From the NCBI GenBank assembly GCA_910578275.1, contig CAJTPR010000003.1, forward strand, positions 124,001-188,000: a DNA stretch of 64,000 nucleotides, given 5' to 3'. The notes below the pieces were generated by a model. The model did not search any database. It was not told the DNA's origin and saw nothing but the letters and a program-made list of their open reading frames with translations. The position numbers and the translations under genes are program-made. This document shows, one piece after another, positions 56,757 to 64,000 of the stretch; the stretch's first letter is position 1, and every line of letters begins with the position of its first letter. This stretch comes from an uncultured Bacteroidales bacterium (lineage in GTDB: Bacteria > Bacteroidota > Bacteroidia > Bacteroidales > P3).

Positions 56757-57935
56757 TTATAGTCCTTGCAGGCGTTGTGAAAAGTCGGACCAGATGTTCA
56801 TATAGTCGATATAGGCGTCGTAGGGCGAATCGTAGGGATTCAGGTATCGTATGGACGGCTTTTGGGTGAAATACTTCGTGGACATGAACGCCAGATGCTC
56901 CACGCTGGTGAGAAAACGGAAATCTTTCTGGATCTCTTCTTCGGGGCAGGAACGCAGCGAGGGGCAGACTTTTTTCCAATTGGCCATCACGTCGCGTTGC
57001 AGTTCGTTGGCGTACAGGAAAGTTATGTCTTTTTCCTCGTCCATGACGGAAGTCGTGAAAGGCATGTGCAGCACGGGTGTTTCCTTTTTGCCCGGACGGC
57101 ATGATTCCGACAAGGAGGCGAATACGAATCCGTTGGCGAGGATTTCCTCGGGCAGTTGCTCGAAAAAGTCGAAGATTCCGGTCGATTCTTCCTGGTATTC
57201 GCCCAAGGTGGCGTAGTTGCAGTAGAACGTGACGTGGCTGTCGTCGGGAAGCAAGGCGTTGTCCAAGGCGGCGCTACGGGCGAAATCCCGCGCGGAGAGC
57301 GGACCTTTTTCCGAAAAATGCACGCTCACGCTTTCGCTCAGCACGCCGTCGCGCAAGATCAGGTCGAGGTCGCAGTCGGGATGCTTGTACACGACATGCG
57401 GGCTTTTCCAGCCCAGCACGGTCTTGGCTCCTTCGGCCAAGATGCCCTTGTATCCCATTTCGGCGGCCGCCTTGCCGATTTGGTCGTCGTAGAGCAGTTC
57501 GGTACCGGCCAGCACGTCGCCGCATTTGCCGAAAACGTCCTTCATGCGCGAACGGTGACGTTCCACTTGGCTTTTCCACAGGGTCTTGTCCAGGACGGCC
57601 AACGCGCTGCAACTGTCGTCGCCTGCCAGTATTTCCACGTTGGGACGGGCAATCAGCCCCTTGAAATCTTCCAGCAGCGCGGGGGCGTACCATCGCATCT
57701 GGTCGACCGCCGTTCCGCTCATGACGAACGATAGCTTGAACTTGTCACCGTACCGGTCGCAGAGCCGGTGCATGAGCCGGTTCGCCTTGACGTACGAACG
57801 TTCGGAGAATCGCTTGAGGATGTATTTGTTGCGATAATCGTCGTAATAATCGTGCCGCTGTCCTATGTCGAAGAAACGGTAGGGACGCAAATAGAACAAA
57901 TGGTGTACTTTGAAGACCAGGCTGAACGTATCCAT
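56757..57935 (-). CDS. Glycoside hydrolase family 57 (alpha-amylase-like)
   Basis: A 392-residue GH57 protein. It begins LVFKVHHLFYLRPYRFFDIG and has FKLSFVMSGTAVDQM and VEILAGDDSCSALAVLD. GTELLYDDQIGKAAAEMGYKGILAEG corresponds to the nucleophile-bearing strand of the (beta/alpha)7 barrel, with the conserved Glu in AGTELLY; NATLGEYQ-like YATLGEYQEESTGIFDF follows. It is cotranscribed with a GT4 and a GH133 debranching enzyme, the common Bacteroidetes alpha-glucan block, so it probably acts on glycogen or maltodextrins. Confidence 0.88.
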   Translation of the reverse strand: MDTFSLVFKVHHLFYLRPYRFFDIGQRHDYYDDYRNKYILKRFSERSYVKANRLMHRLCDRYGDKFKLSFVMSGTAVDQMRWYAPALLEDFKGLIARPNVEILAGDDSCSALAVLDKTLWKSQVERHRSRMKDVFGKCGDVLAGTELLYDDQIGKAAAEMGYKGILAEGAKTVLGWKSPHVVYKHPDCDLDLILRDGVLSESVSVHFSEKGPLSARDFARSAALDNALLPDDSHVTFYCNYATLGEYQEESTGIFDFFEQLPEEILANGFVFASLSESCRPGKKETPVLHMPFTTSVMDEEKDITFLYANELQRDVMANWKKVCPSLRSCPEEEIQKDFRFLTSVEHLAFMSTKYFTQKPSIRYLNPYDSPYDAYIDYMNIWSDFSQRLQGL

Positions 57936-57960
57936 GACTATATCCTTTCTGTGTCGTTGC

Positions 57961-59304
57961 TTAAAAAGGGTGGACCATGCGGTAGATCCCTTTGATTTTC
58001 TCGGCCGCCGAACTCCATTTGAGCGACTGGGCGTCGGTTCCTCCCGTTTCGGCGAACATCTGGGAGAGAGCCGGGTAGTGAAGCAGCGCGTAGATGGCGT
58101 CGGCCATCGCGTCCACGTCCCAATAGTCCACTTTCAGGGCATGGTTCAATATCTCCGCCACTCCCGATTGCTTGGAAATGACCACCGGCACGTTGGAGCG
58201 CATGGCTTCCAAGGGCGAGATCCCGAAAGGTTCCGAAACGGAAGGCATGACATAGACGCTGCTCATGCCGTACATGCGGTCCACGTCCGCCCCGCGCAGG
58301 AAACCCGTGAAATGGAACCGGTTGCCTATACCCAGTTCGGCCACGCGTCGCACGATGGCGTGCAGCATGTCGCCCGAACCGGCCATGACGAATTCCACGT
58401 CGGGGTCTTTATCCATCACCAGGCGGGCGGCCTCCACGAAATATTCGGGGCCTTTCTGGTAAGTCACGCGCCCCAGGAACGTGACGATCTTGCGTTTGGT
58501 CTTCCGCGGCGCGTCGGCGTTGGCGGCCTTGCCCACGATCCGTTTCCTGGCAGGCTTTTCCGCGCCTGTCTGCACTTGAGGATCGCTTTCCTTGGGTTCC
58601 ACCGCATTATAGACGGTAGTGACCTTGGAGGGGTCGATGCCGTAGCGTTGGATGACGATGTCGCGGGTGTAGTTGCTGACCGTGATGATATGGTCGGCCG
58701 CCAGCATGCCTTCGCGTTCGATGCCGAATACCACGCTGTTCACGTTCTGGCCGCTTCGGTCGAATTCGGTGGCATGCACGTGGATGACCAGCGGCTTGCC
58801 CGTGGCCTTCTTGGCGGCGATGCCGGCCCGGTAGGTGAGCCAGTCGTGGGCGTGGATCACGTCGAAGGTGTTCCGGACGGCCACTTTCACGGCTACCATG
58901 GCGTAGCGGTCCACTTCTTCCATGAGGTTGGCGCGGTATTCGCCCGAAAAATCGAACTTCCGGTTCGTGTAGGCCGATGCGTCGAAGACGGAACGTTTCC
59001 GTTTTAACTTTTCCAACTCGACATACTGGCCCGTTCCGGCATAAGGAATGAGGGTCGCTCCGATTTCCACGTAGGTGAGGTTCTCGAAAAGTTCACGATA
59101 GAGAGGGTGGCAGAGGTTGATGGAGATGTCCGAGGCGTCGACCATCCGCGCCACCGAATCGTCTTCGCCTCCGTGCAGCTTGGGCACCACGAAAATCACT
59201 TCCACGCCTTGCGCCGAAAGGCCTTTGCACATGCCGTGGCAGGCCGTACCCAGACCGCCGCTGATATGGGGAGGAAACTCCCAGCCGAACATCAATGTTT
59301 TCAT
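57961..59304 (-). CDS. Glycosyltransferase family 4, glycogen synthase-like
   Basis: A 447-residue retaining GT-B enzyme. ATG 59304 starts KTLMFGWEFPPHISGGLGTACHG; the SGGLG loop binds the nucleotide sugar, as in starch/glycogen synthases. Further: FDVIHAHDWLTYRAG, VNSVVFGIEREGMLAADHIITVS, LGRVTYQKGPEYFVEAARL and PSVSEPFGISPLEAMRSNVPVV (E-x7-E). Its start overlaps the GH133 stop by 4 bp, and GH57 follows. Likely role: alpha-glucan elongation; the donor is inferred. Confidence 0.9.
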   Translation of the reverse strand: MKTLMFGWEFPPHISGGLGTACHGMCKGLSAQGVEVIFVVPKLHGGEDDSVARMVDASDISINLCHPLYRELFENLTYVEIGATLIPYAGTGQYVELEKLKRKRSVFDASAYTNRKFDFSGEYRANLMEEVDRYAMVAVKVAVRNTFDVIHAHDWLTYRAGIAAKKATGKPLVIHVHATEFDRSGQNVNSVVFGIEREGMLAADHIITVSNYTRDIVIQRYGIDPSKVTTVYNAVEPKESDPQVQTGAEKPARKRIVGKAANADAPRKTKRKIVTFLGRVTYQKGPEYFVEAARLVMDKDPDVEFVMAGSGDMLHAIVRRVAELGIGNRFHFTGFLRGADVDRMYGMSSVYVMPSVSEPFGISPLEAMRSNVPVVISKQSGVAEILNHALKVDYWDVDAMADAIYALLHYPALSQMFAETGGTDAQSLKWSSAAEKIKGIYRMVHPF

Positions 59305-61334
59305 GGCCGTGCTTGTTGTTTGACGTTTTCCCGGCTTCCGTACGCGCCTTTCGCCTCCCTCCGGATTTTCTCTTGCCGGCAAGAGGCCGCCGGGGACGCC
59401 AGCATTTTCCTTATGCGAAGCAATTCAGCCACGCTCCACGCCTGGCTGAACGCCCCTTTGGGCGCATAGGGAGGGTTGGCGTCGTGGATTTCCGAGACGG
59501 AACCCAGTCCGGCTTCCCATAACGCGGATTCGAAATCCAGGTATAAGTTTTCGATGAAGGCTTTGCCTTCGTTTCCGTAAACGCGCAGGAATGCCTGGGC
59601 GAAATGCCCCAGCAGCCAAACCCAGGCCGTTCCTTGGTGATAGGCGCGGTCGCGTTGCGCCTGCGAGCCTTCGTAAACCGGACAGTAGCGCGGGTCGGAC
59701 GGGGCCAACGTGCGCAGCCCCCTCGGCGTGAGCAGGCAGTTCTTCACGGTCTCGACCACCAATTGTCCTACTTTTTCGCTTACCGGCGAATAGGGCAGGG
59801 AGACGGCGATGACCTGGTTGGGGCGTATGCTCCAGTCGGGAACCCCCTCGTGCACGCAGTCGGCCAGATAGCCTTTTTCCTTGTTCCAGAACGTGGCCTT
59901 GAACGTTTCCGGGAACTTTTCCATGAGCGGTTCCCATCGGGAAACGAATGCGCTACGCTTGCCCGGGGAGCATTTCCGTTCGGCTTCCAAGGCGAACATC
60001 ACGGCGTTGTACCAAAGCGCGTTTATCTCTACCGGCATGCCGGCGCGGGGCGTTACCGGGCAACCGTCCACCACGGCATCCATCCACGTGAGGGCGCAGC
60101 CGGGCTTGCCCGCGAAAACCAGGCCTTCTTTCGTCATTCCGATTCCGAAGTCGCTTCCTTGGGCGTAATGTCCGATGACTTGCTTGACGGCAGGACCGAA
60201 CTCTTCCCATACCTGCGCGGTCCTTTTCGTGTGCATGGCGTATTGTTGCACCGCCCAGACGAACCACAAGGGTGCGTCCGCCGAGTTGTAGGCGGCTTGT
60301 GTGCCGTATCCCACGTTGGGGAAAAGCCCGTCGGTCTGGTCCTTGACCATGCTTCGCAGGATTTCCCCGGCCAGCTTGCCGTTGCCCGTGCAAAGCGTGA
60401 GCCCGGGCAGGGCGATGAACGTGTCCCTTCCCCAGGAGCCGAACCATGGGTATCCGGCGATGATTTGCCGTCGGTCTTCTTTCCTTATGATGAAACTGCG
60501 GGCGGCGGCAAGCAGCGTGCCGTCCATGCCTTCACGGGGAACGAGCTTGTCGAGGGCTTCCCCGAAAAGCCTGCCTGCTTCCGCCGTGTCGCCCAGCGCG
60601 GTGGTTCCCGCACTGAGAAAGACGGGTTCATGAAGCGTCAAGGGCATATGGAAATGGCCGGGAGTGAAAAGGTCTTCGTCGCACGGGTAGCCGCGTTCCC
60701 TTTCTGCGTTGTATTCCACGTTCAAGTACCAGTCGGGAAGCGACGAGAATCCGCTTGGACGGGAAATTTGCAGGCATAGGTGGGAAAATCCGGGATAGAG
60801 CCGGCATTTGATGCCGTTTTCCACATATTGCACCTGCGTGCAGGCGGCCTGGTTTCGGAAAGTGAGCTCGTGCACGTCGCGGAACGCCAAAAAAGGGCGG
60901 ATGTCCAGGAATGTCTCGCAAGAGGATTCTTCCAAGGTGTATTTGAGCAGGAGGCGGTTCTTGGCAGGATGCATGAGGAGTTCCTTGCGCAATACGGAAC
61001 CGCCTATATGATAGATCCAGACAGGGTGCGTCTTGTATTCGAAACGTTCAAGATACTTGTGCCCTCTGGGCGAAAAGAACTCGCCTGCATATTTCTTCAC
61101 GCCCAGATGAAATTCGCGCCCGTGCTGGACGAGGGTTTCCTCAAGGCAGGAAAGCAATACGAAATTGTCTTGGTTCAAGCCGGGTTGCGGGCAGACGAAC
61201 AGGCCATGGTATTTCCTGCAATTGCAACCGGCCACCGTGGTGGAAGCGTAACTGCCGTTTTCCGACACGCAGATGAATTCCTTCTGTAGCGACGATTCCA
61301 GGTTGGAAAGGCTGTTTTTGTCTAATTTAAACAC
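59301..61334 (-). CDS. Amylo-alpha-1,6-glucosidase (GH133 glycogen debranching enzyme)
   Basis: A 677-residue protein, if translation begins at GTG 61334 (FKLDKNSLSNLESSLQ). No ATG lies between the -7 box at 61376-61369 and the conserved region, and family N-termini begin at this place. The N-terminal domain has TTVAGCNCRKYHGLFVCPQP. The (alpha/alpha)6 C-terminal domain contains AGYPWFGSWGRDTFIALPGL (catalytic region), PNVGYGTQAAYNSADAPLWF and LAPSDPRYCPVYEG. It removes alpha-1,6 branch points of glycogen. It overlaps the GT4 start by 4 bp. Confidence 0.92.
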   Translation of the reverse strand: MFKLDKNSLSNLESSLQKEFICVSENGSYASTTVAGCNCRKYHGLFVCPQPGLNQDNFVLLSCLEETLVQHGREFHLGVKKYAGEFFSPRGHKYLERFEYKTHPVWIYHIGGSVLRKELLMHPAKNRLLLKYTLEESSCETFLDIRPFLAFRDVHELTFRNQAACTQVQYVENGIKCRLYPGFSHLCLQISRPSGFSSLPDWYLNVEYNAERERGYPCDEDLFTPGHFHMPLTLHEPVFLSAGTTALGDTAEAGRLFGEALDKLVPREGMDGTLLAAARSFIIRKEDRRQIIAGYPWFGSWGRDTFIALPGLTLCTGNGKLAGEILRSMVKDQTDGLFPNVGYGTQAAYNSADAPLWFVWAVQQYAMHTKRTAQVWEEFGPAVKQVIGHYAQGSDFGIGMTKEGLVFAGKPGCALTWMDAVVDGCPVTPRAGMPVEINALWYNAVMFALEAERKCSPGKRSAFVSRWEPLMEKFPETFKATFWNKEKGYLADCVHEGVPDWSIRPNQVIAVSLPYSPVSEKVGQLVVETVKNCLLTPRGLRTLAPSDPRYCPVYEGSQAQRDRAYHQGTAWVWLLGHFAQAFLRVYGNEGKAFIENLYLDFESALWEAGLGSVSEIHDANPPYAPKGAFSQAWSVAELLRIRKMLASPAASCRQEKIRREAKGAYGSRENVKQQARP

Positions 61335-61368
61335 GGTCGGCGATTTAAATCCCAATGGGACCAAATAA

Positions 61369-61376
61369 CAAATATA
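61369..61376 (-). promoter_or_regulatory. -7 box of the GH133-GT4-GH57 operon
   Basis: TATATTTG on the minus strand, 35 bp upstream of the proposed GTG start at 61334; this excludes the ATG further upstream at 61490. Confidence 0.5.
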
Positions 61377-61456
61377 CGGATTTTTTACGGGATGACGCTC
61401 TGGCGACGCTTGAGGCGTTGCTTGGCGCAGGTCTCCGAAAAAAAAATCAAAAAAAA

Positions 61457-61487
61457 TTTGCAGATTCAAAAAACAGTCGTATCTTTG
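61457..61487 (+). promoter_or_regulatory. Promoter of tRNA-Val
   Basis: -33 TTTG (61457-61460), spacer of exactly 19 nt, -7 TATCTTTG (61480-61487): the full Bacteroidetes consensus. The mature tRNA begins 20 bp downstream. Confidence 0.85.
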
Positions 61488-61507
61488 CAACCGCTTTCGG
61501 AAAGAAA

Positions 61508-61582
61508 GGGAGTTTAGCTCAGTTGGTTCAGAGCGTCTGCCTTACAAGCAGAGGGTCGGGGGTTCGAATCCCTCAACTCCCA
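61508..61582 (+). tRNA. tRNA-Val (TAC)
   Basis: A 75-nt cloverleaf. Acceptor GGGAGTT/AACTCCC, D arm AGCTCAGTTGGTTCAGAGC, anticodon arm TCTGC-CTTACAA-GCAGA with anticodon TAC, T arm with GTTCGAATC. Discriminator A; CCA not encoded. Confidence 0.96.
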
Positions 61583-61603
61583 CGAAAAAGACACATGAGC
61601 GAA

Positions 61604-61630
61604 GCCGCAGGAATTTCCTGCGGCTTTTTT
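61604..61630 (+). terminator. Terminator of tRNA-Val
   Basis: GCCGCAGGA pairs with TCCTGCGGC around a 3-nt loop and is followed by six T. It corresponds to the hairpin in the modules after tRNA-Arg and tRNA-Pro. Confidence 0.85.
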
Positions 61631-61676
61631 GTTTTCCGCCTGAAAGGTCTTTTGGGTGCCATTGAGGCGTATTTCA
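61604..61676 (+). repeat. Partial third copy of the tRNA-linked module (copy C)
   Basis: After the terminator hairpin, TTTTTTG and TTGAGGCGTATTT occur with the same 30-nt spacing as in copy A, but the intervening sequence has diverged and the GGTGAAAC palindromes are missing. Confidence 0.55.
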
Positions 61677-61779
61677 AGAGGTAAGACCAACTGTCCCAAA
61701 GCAAAACGCAAGACGCGGGAAAACAGCGTGTCGTGAAAAGAACATGAAAAAAGTACATCGGGTGGAGTTTGAATTCCGG

Positions 61780-61826
61780 AAAAGGCCTTGAACCGCATTG
61801 GAATGTCGTTTCAAGGCCTTTTTTCA
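61780..61826. terminator. Bidirectional terminator-like hairpin
   Basis: AAAAGGCCTTGAA (61780-61792) pairs perfectly with TTCAAGGCCTTTT (61810-61822) around a 17-nt loop, with T-rich sequence on the right side. It lies in the 475-bp region between tRNA-Val and the convergent alcohol dehydrogenase gene. Confidence 0.7.
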
Positions 61827-62059
61827 TGTCCGGCTGAGCGGATCGGAGCGGTGCATGCCCGCCTCTCGGGCTGATGAAATCATCCGGAAATCCCGGACTT
61901 GAAACGAAAAATACCGGGTTGAGGGCAAGTCCGGGTCGGAACCAGAGAGGTTGACATATAAGAGGTTGTTTGCATGAATTTCCTCAAAGGCGTTCCGGCC
62001 CGTTCGTTGTAGCGCTCCGGGGCGTCCTGCAGGCGGCGGTCTGCGGCCTTGGCCGGAAC
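61827..62059. other. Intergenic region after the alcohol dehydrogenase gene
   Basis: About 230 bp. It contains one 10-bp inverted repeat CCCGGACTTG (61892-61901)/CAAGTCCGGG (61926-61935). On the minus strand a short stretch reads RYNERAGTPLRKFMQT, which could be the remnant of a coding end, but no gene is supported. Confidence 0.45.
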
Positions 62060-63103
62060 TTATGCCGAGGGCGGTGTCACGGCCACCTTGATGACGCCTT
62101 CGGGTTTGGATTCGAAGAGCGCGTAGGCTTCGGCAATGCGGTCGAGGGGGTATCGATGTGTGAGGAAAGGCGTGGTGTCGATGCGGCCTTCGGCGATGAG
62201 TCTCATTATTTCGGTGCCGTCGCAGCCATCCACGCCGCCGGTCTTGAACGTGAGGTTCTTTCCGTACATCGTGGGAAGCGGCAAGGTTTGCGGTTTTTCG
62301 TAAAGCGCCACGATGGTGACGGTGGCGTTGGGACGGGCGCATCTCCATGCCAGTTCGAACGTCTCCTTGCCACCCGCCACCTCCAGTACGATGTCGGCGC
62401 CGCCATGGTCGCTTTCGGCCAAAACGAAAGCGAGGCATTCTTCGGGCGTGGTGACGAGCACCTGAGGATAGCGGCTGCGGACGAATCTTCGCCGTGCGGC
62501 TGACGATTCGCAGACGATGACGCGCTTGGGACGTTTCAGCAACACGCACAGCAGCGTGCAGAGGCCGGTAGGCCCCGCGCCGATGATCAGCACGGTGTCT
62601 TCGGGCGTGATTCCGGAAATCCGGGTAGCCCAGAATCCGGTGGCCAGCACGTCACCCGCCAGCAAGGCCTGTTCGTCGCTCACCGTATCGGGAATATGTG
62701 TCAAGGCGTTGTCGGCATAGGGGATGCGTACGTATTCGGCCTGCCCTCCGTCGATGCGGCAGCCCAACGCCCAGCCGCCGTGCGGGTCGGTGCAGTTGTT
62801 CACCCATCCGTGGCGACAAAAGAAGCATTCGCCGCAAAAGGTCTCCACGTTCACGCTCACGCGTTCTCCGGGCTTGATGTCACGCACTTGTGCGCCCGTT
62901 TCTTCCACGATGCCCGTCATCTCGTGTCCCACCGTGATGCCGGGTACTGCCCGTGGCACGTTGCCGTGTTTGATATGCAGGTCGCTGCTGCAGATACTGC
63001 CGAGCGTGACGCGCACGATCGCATCGCGCGGATCCAGCAAGGCAGGACGCGGCTTTTCCAGCAACTCGAATTTGCCGGGTCCGATATAGGTGCAGGCTAA
63101 CAT
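62060..63103 (-). CDS. Zinc-dependent alcohol dehydrogenase family protein (MDR)
   Basis: A 347-residue medium-chain dehydrogenase. Catalytic zinc ligands: Cys in LGSICSSDLHIKHG (about residue 38), and His-Glu in VPGITVGHEMTGIVEE. Structural zinc site with four Cys in VETFCGECFFCRHGWVNNC. The NAD(P)-binding loop is VLIIGAGPTGLC (about 165-176). The cofactor fold and length are complete. It would oxidise a secondary alcohol or related substrate; identity not given by sequence. Its start overlaps the DJ-1-type gene by 7 bp. Confidence 0.93.
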   Translation of the reverse strand: MLACTYIGPGKFELLEKPRPALLDPRDAIVRVTLGSICSSDLHIKHGNVPRAVPGITVGHEMTGIVEETGAQVRDIKPGERVSVNVETFCGECFFCRHGWVNNCTDPHGGWALGCRIDGGQAEYVRIPYADNALTHIPDTVSDEQALLAGDVLATGFWATRISGITPEDTVLIIGAGPTGLCTLLCVLLKRPKRVIVCESSAARRRFVRSRYPQVLVTTPEECLAFVLAESDHGGADIVLEVAGGKETFELAWRCARPNATVTIVALYEKPQTLPLPTMYGKNLTFKTGGVDGCDGTEIMRLIAEGRIDTTPFLTHRYPLDRIAEAYALFESKPEGVIKVAVTPPSA

Positions 63104-63720
63104 GACTTGGACGAAGATTCCATGACTTTCACCAGGCCGTCCTTGTAAAACCGGTAGAACATCCCGATGGCTTCGGGCGTGTCGTTTTCAAGCAGCAGGA
63201 GCAGTTCGCGCGTGAACTCCAGGTATCCCGAACCGTTGGCGGTCACCAGATTCCCGTCGCGTACCGCTTGCGCGTTGACGTAGCCCGCCTCGTTCACATA
63301 GTTTTCGCCACCCCATCGTTTCAGTTGTTCCACTCCGTTTCCCGTATGCCGGACGTGGTTCAGGAATCCGTGTCGCGCCAGGAACGAGGCGGCATTGCAG
63401 ATGGCTCCCACGATCGCTCCGCGCCGCAACGCCTGTTCCACGATCGGCACCACGCGTGCGGATTGCGGGGCTTGCCAGCCGTAGCCTCCGACCAGGACGA
63501 GGGCGGCGAAGTCGTCGGGCATCGTGTCGAACGAATAGTCGGGCAGGGTATGGAATCCACCGCAGGAACGGACGGGCGACAAATCGGGCGCGACCGTCTT
63601 GTTGAGGTATGCCGGCGAGGGTTTTATCGCATAGGCGTCGCAGCGGATGGCCTCCGAAAGGAAAGCCGGCTCGTGGTCGGCATAGTCGTCGAGAAGCAGG
63701 AACAAGATTTCGTTTTTCAT
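63097..63720 (-). CDS. DJ-1/PfpI family protein
   Basis: A 207-residue class I glutamine amidotransferase-like protein. ATG 63720 begins KNEILFLLLDDYADHEPAFL. The nucleophile elbow is VGAICNAASFLARHGFL (Cys about residue 107), with the preceding ALVLVGGYGW, and SGYLEFTRELLLLL near the C-terminus. Members include deglycase/chaperone-like and amidase-like enzymes. It overlaps the alcohol dehydrogenase by 7 bp, suggesting joint function, perhaps in aldehyde or oxidative stress (inference). Confidence 0.9.
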   Translation of the reverse strand: MKNEILFLLLDDYADHEPAFLSEAIRCDAYAIKPSPAYLNKTVAPDLSPVRSCGGFHTLPDYSFDTMPDDFAALVLVGGYGWQAPQSARVVPIVEQALRRGAIVGAICNAASFLARHGFLNHVRHTGNGVEQLKRWGGENYVNEAGYVNAQAVRDGNLVTANGSGYLEFTRELLLLLENDTPEAIGMFYRFYKDGLVKVMESSSKSC

Positions 63721-63818
63721 TTTCGAAGATATTCGGATTGTGGACGGCAAGATACGAAAAATCGGATTTCGACCGTGTCTTGGCCGGTGTCCGCTCAGGA
63801 GAAGAGCGGGATTATGCT

Positions 63819-63826
63819 TAAGTTTG
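63819..63826 (+). promoter_or_regulatory. -7 box of the DNA-deoxyinosine glycosylase gene
   Basis: TAAGTTTG, 32 bp before the ATG at 63858; -33 not clear. Confidence 0.45.
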
Positions 63827-63857
63827 CATTATCAGATTGAAATATTCGAGATACGGT

Positions 63858-64000
63858 ATGGATCCATCCGGTGCTTCGGCCATGCGCACCAAGCGCTCGT
63901 TTCCTCCCATGGTGGGAGAAAATCCTGAAATCCTCATTCTGGGAAGCCTTCCTGGCGAGGAATCCTTGCGGCGGCAGGAATATTACGCCAAGCCGCAGAA
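63858..64000 (+). CDS. DNA-deoxyinosine (hypoxanthine) glycosylase, N-terminal part
   Basis: The first 47 residues of a uracil-DNA-glycosylase-superfamily enzyme, cut by the right edge. After a variable N-terminus it reads SFPPMVGENPEILILGSLPG and ESLRRQEYYAKPQ, the diagnostic beginning of DNA-deoxyinosine glycosylases that remove hypoxanthine from DNA (base-excision repair). ATG 63858 is used; a shorter start at 63882 is possible. Confidence 0.85.
   Translation, partial: MDPSGASAMRTKRSFPPMVGENPEILILGSLPGEESLRRQEYYAKPQ

Overview
The window looks like a chromosomal segment of a GC-rich member of the Bacteroidales. The evidence is lineage-typical gene content: an SPR-independent set of Bacteroidetes families such as a TonB-dependent-receptor-like beta-barrel with a CarboxypepD_reg domain, a class S9 dipeptidyl peptidase, a GH57/GT4/GH133 alpha-glucan block and CusABC-type efflux. 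Most transcription starts are preceded by Bacteroidetes sigma-ABfr-like -7 boxes (TAnnTTTG, several with a TTTG-like -33 box 19-20 nt upstream), and most genes lack Shine-Dalgarno sequences. A cysteate-synthase-like gene and an alpha-oxoamine synthase together suggest a sulfonolipid maker, as in Rikenellaceae/Odoribacteraceae; this genus-level guess is only an inference. No rRNA, CRISPR array, insertion sequence or replication origin was recognised.

Layout. 1-2378: TetR-regulated RND efflux operon (minus), cut by the left edge. 2438-7409: housekeeping genes ffh, folD, glmM-like and pgk (plus). 7402-10547: FAH-family hydrolase and an outer-membrane beta-barrel receptor (minus). 10663-20905: surface-glycan region. 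It has a six-gene minus operon (GT2, SpsF-like cytidylyltransferase, NeuB-like synthase, KdsC-like phosphatase, flippase, IspD/TarI-like cytidylyltransferase) followed by two GT4 enzymes, a MAF/MptE-like protein and a methyltransferase on alternating strands. 21105-32246: periplasmic PpiD-like foldase, a small lipoprotein, DPP IV, a thioredoxin-fold protein, Nudix, PepD, a PLD-family enzyme, RluA-type pseudouridine synthase and panB. 32534-34445: rpmB, then an AT-rich two-gene island (Panacea-domain protein plus candidate toxin), then tRNA-Arg. 34599-38461: cysteate synthase, hexapeptide acetyltransferase and dxs. 38525-45474: CusCBA-like metal efflux and, divergently, the alpha-oxoamine synthase. 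45529-48410: a decayed glycosyltransferase, catalase and tRNA-Pro. 48507-53891: a MORN/YwqK protein, an H1-like fusion protein, a BtuFCD-like ABC importer and an M23/LysM hydrolase. 53901-61334: a long minus block with ddl, ribE, a class III aminotransferase, GH57, GT4 and GH133. 61508-64000: tRNA-Val, a zinc alcohol dehydrogenase, a DJ-1/PfpI protein and the start of a DNA-deoxyinosine glycosylase.

The parts most worth follow-up are: the Panacea/candidate-toxin island; a roughly 150-bp tRNA-linked palindromic module present twice with a partial third copy; the nonulosonate-like glycan operon with a possible MAF-type transferase next to it; the cysteate/oxoamine synthase pair; a perfect 21-bp hairpin touching a glycosyltransferase start codon; and an H1-like tail fused to a small conserved domain.
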